From NCBI GenBank assembly GCA_016584305.1, contig JACEEZ010001669.1:1-64000 (forward strand): a stretch of 64,000 bases of DNA. The letters run 5' to 3'. Origin of the DNA: Chionoecetes opilio. Its lineage: Eukaryota > Arthropoda > Malacostraca > Decapoda > Majidae. The notes below the pieces were generated by a model that was not told the DNA's origin, did not search any database, and saw nothing but the letters and a program-made list of their open reading frames with translations. A program made the translations under genes and the position numbers. Shown in pieces: positions 44,264 through 54,337 of this stretch; positions within the stretch are counted from its first letter, which is position 1, and every line of letters begins with the position of its first letter.

Positions 44264-44873
44264 CCGGTGTCGTGTGGGCAAGTGTCTGTTTATGAGGGAA
44301 CGTCTGTTTACTAACAAAGGCAAAGAAAACGGGCGTTGAGGGGAATCCATACTAATATTGACATGATCAACAAAGGCATGTCCCGACGTCCTATGACAAC
44401 AAACTCGTCTTTATTTATCATTAAAGGGGGAAGGGGGGCACGAAGTAGAACACTCGCCGACGTCGGCGAGAATTCCTATCGGCGACAGTTATAGGTATGG
44501 TTTTGAGCATATATGATATATGAGGCATTCAATTTTGTACAGAAATGTCCTCTGAGCAGGAGATGGGGGTATATACGGGTGGTTAAGACATTTCTGTACG
44601 AAATTGAATGCCTCATATATCATATATGCTCAAAACCATACCTATAACTGTCGCCGATAGGAATTCTCGCCGACGTCGGCGAGTGGTTCTACTTCGTGCC
44701 CCCCTTCCCCCTTTAATGATAAATAAAGACGAGTTTGTTGTCGTAGGACGTCGGGACATGCCTTTGTTGATCATGTCAATATTAGTATGGATTCCTCTCA
44801 ACGCCCGTTTTCTTTGCCTTTGTTAGTAAACAGACGTTCCCTCATAAACAGACACTTGCCCACACGACACCGG
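44264..44873. mobile_element. Foldback element with GGCGACAGTT motif
   Basis: Arms of about 285 bp (CCGGTGTCGTGTGGGCAAG at the left, its complement at the right) flank a loop at about 44,551-44,588. Inside each arm is CGCCGACGTCGGCG, itself a palindrome, next to the TATCGGCGACAGTT motif shared with 4,643-4,918. Confidence 0.88.
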
Positions 44874-46810
44874 GTTGTATTTGTAAGAGACAATCTGGCG
44901 CGGAGGAGGCCAAGGGTGCACCCACAAGGCTCGTGACTGGGGCAAGTTGATGTTTCCTGCCGAGAGTTGCTTGGTATGGGAAGGGAGCCTGCATGGGGAC
45001 TCGCGCGTGGGCGTGGTGACCCCCGGGAGTGGCGTTGTAGGATGGGCGAGGCGACGCGCCCCCCGGCGTATGCCTCGGTGTGGTCACATAGTTATCTTTT
45101 ATTATGACTTCCAATGTGATCCCCATTTAGGAGTCCACACTTCAGTATGAAAGGCCTAATTTAAGGGTTGTATGATTATTGAACACTATCTCAAGGTTAT
45201 TCACCGGGATTTCCTTTTTCCTATTATTGATAGATAATGTTATGTAGAGTATTTCATAAGCCTTGTCTTCCGGCTAATCCTTCATCAAGAATTAAAAGAA
45301 ATGAGAATATGTTCAGCGTAGCTATTAGGAATAGATATCAAAATATGTTCACTTTACTAAATGACAATTTTATACATTTTCATATTCATTTTTAAATTGA
45401 CTTAGAAGAGATATTGATTGAAGGGATGAAGCTGTCTTCTAAGTGCTTCCATTCTTATAATATGAGGAGAAATGTTGGTACTTCTTCAGTTGTCGCCTCG
45501 TATTAGGCGACAACAGTAGTGGGTTGATGAATCCCTGAGTGACAGCTGCTTGACTGTCAGAAGGGATCAATGTCTTGCTGGTCATCATGTGTCAGTGCTT
45601 TTGCTGTTATTGTCTTGATTTGATGTTGAACATGGTCATGATGTAGTCTCAGTTTTTCGTACATAATAGATGACATATATGCAGGAGATAATAATGTAGA
45701 ATTTGATTTCTATTGTTTCCAGATAAATATTAAAGGATTCCAGAAAATACTTCTTATATCATATGTGAACTCAGCAAGCTCAGAATCTTAGAAAACAAAA
45801 GGCTTCACTGGCAAGATACAGATGAAAACTATGATAGTTTTATAATCAGATATGTCTATGTAGGTTTAGGAGGAAAATGTACCAACATTGCACACAGATT
45901 CAGGGGTGAATACAATCAAAACTACCTTCTTTGCCAACAAATTCAGCCAACACTATCTGACTATAGCATTATTACTATATGCTCCCTGGTAAAGCATCAC
46001 TTAAACATCAATAATTACACATAAATCCTACATTGTCTCAGTATTTGCCCATGTCCCCACTTGTATACGCTGGTTTTGCAAACTGAAAGTTGCTGTCAAG
46101 TTTAAGTATGAATTCCTTTGCTGCTTTTATCATTATTGATATGCTTTATAAGGAGACATAGGAAACGTTTATGAGGATATATTTCATTGTCTTTTTCATA
46201 ATTCCATTTCCAATGTCATTTTCATGTTCAGAAATGCTTTGTATTTTCTTATATTGTCATGTTACTCTCCTATTCTGACCACGAAACTAAACCGTCAGGG
46301 TGATGCACCCGGGTCCCTCAGTCCATCGGTCTGATCATGTGTCACTCCTTCCCCACACATCACATTTTCATGCCTCAATACTGCACTCTATCCACACACA
46401 GGCCAGGTGCTTCCCGAGCACTTGCTCCAGTCCAGGTCGTTCAGTTCCCATTATCATCTGATGCATGTAGTATATCATAGTCTTTTTTTTCTGCCTTGAT
46501 TGTTATCGGCCTTTCTTTCATAGCAGTGCTTAGGGAATTCCATCACTTTTGTCTTGCAAAGTCCTCTCACTTGTTTAACTTGTTTAAGTTAATCTTTATG
46601 ATCAGGTAGTGTTGCGAGCTCTTTATCTTTGTGTTTCTTTGGTATTCTGTATCATGCTATGATCAAGCTCCTGCTGCTGTTTGAATTGATGATAGTATCA
46701 AAGGCTAGGATTAAGTAGGAATTATAGATTACTGTGTTATCCAAGCAACAGTTGCTCTGGATAGAACCTATATACCTGTATGACACTTGTCTCTTTATTC
46801 CCTTGCACAG
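44874..46810. other. Region upstream of TRF2 exon A
   Basis: No coding or repeat features are supported. It presumably contains intron or 5' sequence of the TRF2 gene. Confidence 0.45.
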
Positions 46811-46929
46811 AAAGTTCTAGCGGGGATACCACAAGGTCAATAATTGATCAGTCCCAAATGGGTGAGCAGGAGAAAGTGTCTGCTGTTATGGAGGAAGAAA
46901 AGGTGATTAAGGAGGAAGATGTGGAAGTG
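46811..46929 (+). CDS. TBPL1: TRF2 exon A (acidic N-terminus, probable start)
   Basis: After CCTTGCACAG. The likely start ATG at 46,858 gives MGEQEKVSAVMEEEKVIKEE and ends in phase 0 before GTGAGT. Bases 46,811-46,857 may be 5' UTR or earlier coding sequence. Confidence 0.7.
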
Positions 46930-48199
46930 GTGAGTATTGTCAGGCATGACATGTATGTACGGGAAGAAATGAATGTATAGGTTTTTGTGTGAGTGTGAAT
47001 CATTAAGATAAGCACACTAAGATTCGCTCTTATCTAGTTGTATTATCACAGGATTAAATAAAGTTTGTTATGACCCAGCTTTTAGTACCGTCAGCTACAT
47101 CATATTTGTCTTTTAGGTGACTGGACGGCAGGATTTTCAGTGTCATTAGATCAGGGTGATTTTTTATACATATGTTTTTGTAAGTGATATAACCCTTAAA
47201 CTTTATTCCATTCGGTTGATTAGTTTCCTTTTGACAAAATAATTACTGGTAAAATAGTCAAAAGAAAGCACCTACTGTAATTGTGAAAAGAAAAATGGAG
47301 AAATGATTTCATCTGATTATAATGAAACTTCTTTTCCTTTATAAAATAATCACACAGCTAAAATGTTATCTTTTATGTTAATAGATTATTGCATGGCTGA
47401 GGAAAAATATAATCTTAATTTTATATAAACCCCAATTTTTGTAATGAAATTAGTGATATATGATAAATGCAATGCATATTAAATAAACTGCAAGATGAAA
47501 ATGTGTACGTATTTGATATTTCTCTATACTGACCTATCTTCGTATTAGTGACGCTTTGAACAGAAATGTCATCATGGTTGAAATTGCGACATCTCGAGTC
47601 TTGCTCTATCGACAGTTTTTAATGAATGTGCAATATTATTGAAGTTAGAGGTATGGGTATAGTGATGATGTGATTATTTACTACTTATGACCAGGGCTGC
47701 TTCTAAATGCCAAAACCTATCTTAATGGTAAATGACTGCTTGTCTTGTAATGACCCAATTACAGAATATTATGCTGTTGGGGTTTCAAAAGGCGCCACTC
47801 TCCTCAGTGTCATTCCAGGAGCCTTCTGCTTAGACAGAGATGGTCATTTGACTTGTTTATCGGAGGCACCTCTCCAACACACAGCCACAGGCCGGCAGCC
47901 ATGTTATTCCTCCTGGCAAACAAAACAAAAAAAACAGGAGTTTCATTTGAATTTTGCCTTGATGACATGAGAGGTAACACGAGAGAGCGGGACTGATCCA
48001 AACATTGGGCAGGCAACTAAGAATCACAACATCAACACGGCCGCCAACAAATGCTCTCCACAATGTGGTGCACACTCGTGGGATGCTGTGGCTTATCGTG
48101 AGATGAGAATTTGGGTAAACATTAGATAGTACCATTAGATATAGTCTTTCCAATGTATCAAGTCACTTTAGTCACTTTCATTTCTACCCATTACCATTA

Positions 48200-48296
<97 letters not shown>

Positions 48297-51200
48297 TCCT
48301 ACTCTCCCCCTATGGTGAGTGAACAATACCTCCCTCACAAGGGGGGGGGGCAAAACTACCACTACTAATTGAGAGGGTGGTTGGTGGATAATTTCTACAA
48401 GTGACTTGATAAAATGGAAAGAATATAGTACCATTGGATGCAAAATTATGGGATCAAGATGTATGGGATGCGAGCCTTTAGGTAAAAAAAACAACTGGTT
48501 TATGAGACCAGGCTGTACCTTAGCGGGTCCTCCTTGTCCCCCCTCTATGTATGGGGACAATAGTAGCTCTTTTCCATGTTTGAAGTACTTTGCTTTTCCT
48601 CAGGAAGCATGGAATTAATCTGTACACTGTGTGTGTATGTGTGTCGTGTCTAAGATATTGATGAATTTTCTGTCTTATTTGCTGCAGAAGGATCCAGAGC
48701 CAGTCCTTGACATCATCATAAACAACGTTGTATCTTCCTTCTCCGTTGCAAGTCACCTAGATCTCCACCATCTAGCACTCCATGGAAACAATGTTGAATT
48801 ACGTAAAGAAAATGGAGTAAGTAATACTGTGTCATTGAAGTATATAATGCTTTCAGATACAGTATGGCATGTATTTTTAACTGATTATGGCTTGTGAGCA
48901 AGCTTTTATTTCTTGCTTTTGATGAGAATAGGCCTTCATCTGCCTCTCCTAGTCTTGATTACTGCATTGTCAGGATATTTTTATTTCCTGGGCAGTCTCT
49001 CCTACATTAGTCTAAATCAAAAAGGTTTGTTTGCATTCTGAATTTCAACTGGCAAGCCCTGCTTAGTCACCATCCATGTATTGGTGGTGTGTGAGTCTCA
49101 GCATCTGTACAAGTCAGGCGGGTACTTGGGTGTTGGTGCTATACTGTTGTGCTGGTAAATGTTGCATTGTTAAAAATAAGTCATTTCTACTAGTACAGGG
49201 GCCTTTATCTTGGGCCCTCACAAATCAGAATGACTGGAGAAGCAAGCATTCTATCTTAGCAAGTTTTATTTTGGGTATGGAAAATGTAATATTTTCTGTA
49301 ATACTTAACATATATACTTGTCAGTTTTATATTTTTTTTAATGGGGTTGTCCATGTTGGTGTTCTGCAGTAGGAGTGTTGAGTATCCCGTGTAAGTAGTT
49401 CATAACATTGCAGGTGTTGACAATGAAGCTGCGCAAACCTCCCACCACAGCCTCTATATGGTCGTCAGGCAAAATAACATGTACAGGTATGGCTGTGTGG
49501 TGTTTTCCTCCATGGAGCAAGAAACAATTGCATGGTGATAAGGGCACATGTTAGGAAGACCCTTCCCTTAACTATAATTGAAGATTTTACAGTAAAATGG
49601 AGGAAAGATATTTTCAATGAGTAACTAACACAATCTACATTTGTACTGTACGGTGCCGTAGCTATAGGGTGTACTTGGCGACCCGTCTTCCTTGCCTCGC
49701 GGGCATATATTGGTAGGTCGCGTGACCTCGCTCTTAGTCTCGCCCAGGTCATAGTACAAGCGAGTTCTCTTTCTCTGGGTGCCTGCGCGGCGCACAGGCC
49801 TGTCTGGCAGCATCCCTTGTTCTCCTGTATATTTACAACAACCCTGTAAATACAACTGTCTCCAGTCTACAACCAGTTGAGTATTGATGCATACCCCACA
49901 CACTACTCGTGAGGCTCACACAATAAGACATCAGACCGCGTGACCCATGTGCCTTGCCTCCGCCCGCCTCGCTACCAACACGACCTTCCCAGCCACGCGC
50001 CCCTGGCCTGCCACTACCTCCGCTTGCCTGACTCCTGCTAGTGTGCCGGCATAGCTCTGGTCCACGCTATACCCGGTGTACATTAACCGGCACCTAGTAA
50101 CATTAACACATTCAACTGCTGCAAGCATAATCACCGGTAACGTTACTGAAGCATCTGATATTTGCAAGAACTAAGTGCAGTAGAACTTTTCTAACTCGAA
50201 CTATATGGGGGTGAGGCTGTTCGAGTCTGTCGGAGTCCCGGTTTATTTCCCGAGAAGGGAAGTGGCGCCGCTGGCAACCGCACGTGTCCTTCACTCGCCA
50301 TGGTGGCGGGACAGTCATTTACTCCCTCATTTCACCTTCATATGTCGCTTTTGCCTCTAGCTGTTTCTGAGAAGGATCTTGCGTGGTCTGGGCCATCTCT
50401 CAGAACAATATGATAAGTGTTTCCGGGAAGAAAAACCAGTGGTAATCACATTACACATTGACTCACGTAATCCGAAACCAAGACGATGGCGACTTGAGAA
50501 GTACTTTCACGAGAAGCATGAAACACTAAGAGAGAGAGAGTGAGTGAGTTATTCCACCCAAACATGGCTCGTGTGTCACCTGATGAGTTACCAAGTGATC
50601 AATTCATGTATTTCTTCACTTTTCATAATACGTAGAAGCATTTCCAATGAGAAAAGTGTACTGTGTGTGTGGGTCCTTTTGTCTAAAAATGGCCAATGGC
50701 AAATTTTTGGTGGAACATTTTAGGGTTAAACGGCCGCCTCATACTCTGATGCATAGGGCACATGGTTCTAGAGATTCAGACACAGTGTTTTCATTTTCTT
50801 TTAAAGTAGGAGTTGGAATGAAGAAAGTAGGTGGAGGTTGATTGAAAGCCGAGCGAAGCGAGGCGCTGCTTGATAGGAGGCGGCCCCCGGAAGGTGTTAA
50901 AAAGGTCTTTGAAGGTGTTAAAATATGCATTCTGGCTGTTTTTCAGGGTCAAATTCACTCCTTTCATACAATATTATTTTATGGTATATAGTGGTGACTT
51001 GTTTTGTTTTTGTAAAGTAGGCGGCGCAACTTTGCGAGTAGACCGGTAATTGTGCCGTCCGCCTCATTGTTATGAAGACACTTGTCAGAGAAGGAAGAGT
51101 ATACAGTAAAACCTCTCATATTCGGACCCTCATTATTCGGACTTTGACATTATTCGGACCTCCTTTTTTTTTTAGGGGTCGAAATTTCCTAGCTATATAA

Positions 51201-54200
51201 TTTATATACCTAGAATTTTTTAATTTTTAAATTTTATTTTAGGGGTTGAAATTTCCTACCTATACAATTTATATGCACCTAGAATTTTTTTTTTTTTTTT
51301 TATTTTTTATTACATATCCCCCCATTATTCGGATCCTTGCATTACTCGGACCACTCCTTGGCCCAATTAGTCCGAATACGAGAGGTTTTACTGTCTATGC
51401 CTTTGTTTTCCCATCAAACAACATTTAATATTTTTTTCCAAAATTGTGTGGTGAATGTATGTTCACTAACTCCCGTTTACCTTTTCAGGGTCAACCTCGG
51501 AGTGCCAGGCGAGGATATCAGGTCGCCGCATTGCCCGACGTGTCCAAAAAATGGGATATAACGTCAAATTTAGAAATTTCCGCATAGTCAATGTCTTAGG
51601 GACCTGCAGTTTACCATTTGCAATAAGAATTACTCCTTTTTCACTAAAACATAGAAGTGCAGCAAGGTAAGATGCCATAATAGTCCTTATAACCACTTTG
51701 ATGTTAATGATGTTTAAGTTTAGTTTTTTTACAGCACGGTATACACTTATTCATATTATCCTCATGTTTATTATTTTTCATGTAATATTCATGATTTAGT
51801 CCCGTGCTGGTTAGATTCAGTTCATAATATTTCATGGCCAATCAGGTGTTTGTTGGTAGGATGAATGTATTGTGATCAAATTCTTCATTGTAGATATTTT
51901 CTTATTTAGATGCAGAAATCTTTACCATATCATTAAATTTCACTATCACAAACCTCCTTCAGAAATATGTCAAAAATGCTCTGTACACTTTTGAAGGGGT
52001 CAGCATCAGGTTACACATTGACTCATGTGCTCCGTGAAAATCCAGTAAATCAGTTATTGAGATTGCTTACTTTGAAGCTTACATTTTATAACAATCAGAA
52101 TCAAGGTCTCCGCTATCTATCTGTAGGAAAGTTCATAAAAAATGTCATGTGTTTATATGCAGCATTGTTGTCACTTTGAATGCACAAGAAAGGAATTATT
52201 CATGCTTTGGGCCTGGTCTGATGCTAACCCCTAAAGAGAAACATAGCCTACTCAAGTGGCAACAACATAGTATTTAGTGAGCAATAATTTATGGATGGCA
52301 ACCTTGAAGAAATATTGGGGGTAGAGGGCTTGGGTGGACTTCATGGTACACATGTTATAGTCTCCATTTTATCAAGTCACTTATGGAAATGATACACCAA
52401 CCACCCTCTCAATTAGAGAGAACTGAAACTCGAGAAATGCCAGTGGTCGCTGGCAGTTTTAACTCAAAGGTTGGTCTACTGTGTTTTGGCTCCGCGACTA
52501 ATATTTTTCATAAATTAATTTCGCGATAAACATTGATGCACCGCATCTGAATACCAAAAAATATAGTTCTTCTGTTGTTCTACTAATTATATGGATGACA
52601 TTCATTACGATGGAACGTTCTATAATAGCAATTTAATGCAAATTACTCGCCTCGAGTAGCAAAGCTTAATATATTTTTTACATGTATATTGTGGCATGTA
52701 AAATTTGGGTGATGTTCACACTGTTTTCTAAGACAGTACTGCTGCGTCTGGCAAACGCTTGTCAAAATACAATAAGCAATGCCTTGGAAAAACGAAGAAT
52801 AAAGAATGCCGAAATCGGCTTGTTGCTGCGACAATGTAGGTTATAATTGTGGAGGCGACACGCCGCGGCGGGGAGATTGTGGCGGGGAGATTGAATCAAA
52901 ACATTGCCACTTCACGCGTCGACTCATTGCACTTCCAGGCTTTCTATCTGATTGATACACAATAATAACAGGAAAATATGACTGCCTAGGTATAGATAAC
53001 TTCTAAACATACGTTATTGACTATATACTATCATAGAGTAACATTTACCTCGCCTCCTCAACTATAACCTACTTGGTTATTTGGTTAAATGCATGTTTTA
53101 CAGACTCAGGCTTCTATACAATATACATATAGAAGAAAATCGTTCTTAAAATTATACTTTTGTGTTTTAAGTGCAGTGGAATAAGCCCATATTTTTCTTT
53201 CAAGTTGACCAACTTTTCAACAAATTGTGAGTTAAAACTGCCAGCGACCACTGGCATTTCGGAGTTGCAGTTCTCTCTAATTTGTAGAGTGGTAGTTTTG
53301 TCCCCCCCCCCCCCCCCCGGTCCTTGTGAGGGAGGTGTTGTTCGCTCACCATAGGGGGAGAGTAGGAATGTATATATATGTAAGTATAATGGTAATGGGT
53401 AGAAATTAAAGCTACTAAAGTGACTTGATACATTGGAAAGACTATAGTAGGTTCATGGACACTTTGAGGGGTGGAGGGCTGACCGGCAGAAGCTCTTCAC
53501 AAGCTTCCCAGGCACTGCCTTTGAATATTGCACAAACTTTTCCTTAAAATTTGAGCATTAAATTTTAAGCTAAATGCCTACCTGACTGAATTTTCCTTCA
53601 ACAGTTATGAGCCAGAGCTCCATCCTGGTGTCACCTACCGAATTGAACACCCAAAAGCCACGCTCAAGATATTTAGTACAGGGAGCATCACCGTAACAGG
53701 TAAGCTTTGTTTTATGGAGCTGGTATGTGTCCAAACAATCTTTTGTGTTTTATCATTCAAGTTATGTGGTGTAGCAGCATTGTAACCGCCGGGCCTGATA
53801 CAGGGGGCATTGCCATTGTGTAGAGTTGTCACCTTGTCAATGGGACAAAACTTGCAACAGTCCTTACCTTTTAAAGGTACTAAGGTAGGCAGTCCACTCC
53901 CACCTTACGAGGTGCACCTTGATATTAAGCCCACAAGGTAGAACTGACAGAGGTGAGGGAATACTCTTATCATTCCGGGGAGGCGGTAGTAGCGTGGTTA
54001 GTGTCTCCGAGCGGTGTTCTCGGTGACCCGAGTTCGATCGCCGATGAGAACCAAAAATCCACTTTATATCTTTATGCATCATCGACTGGCCTAAGAATAC
54101 CCACATGCTGCTCATTAACAACTCTACCTTTGATTGCGAGTGCATCAGAGGACACGGGGGTATGCATGGGGCCGGCATGAGCCACTAATCACAGGCGTCA

Positions 54201-54288
54201 CTATATAAATCCTGCCTGGGCCATCACAGGCGAGGGCCAACCATCAAACCCCTCAAGTGAACCTCCAGGGCCTACCATCTGATCCCTG

Positions 54289-54337
<49 letters not shown>

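Noticed and set aside
49650..50330. Solo LTR in TRF2 intron C
   Set aside because: The patch is GC-rich and has a TATATA-like stretch, but no paired copy, clear TG/CA ends or target duplication could be found.
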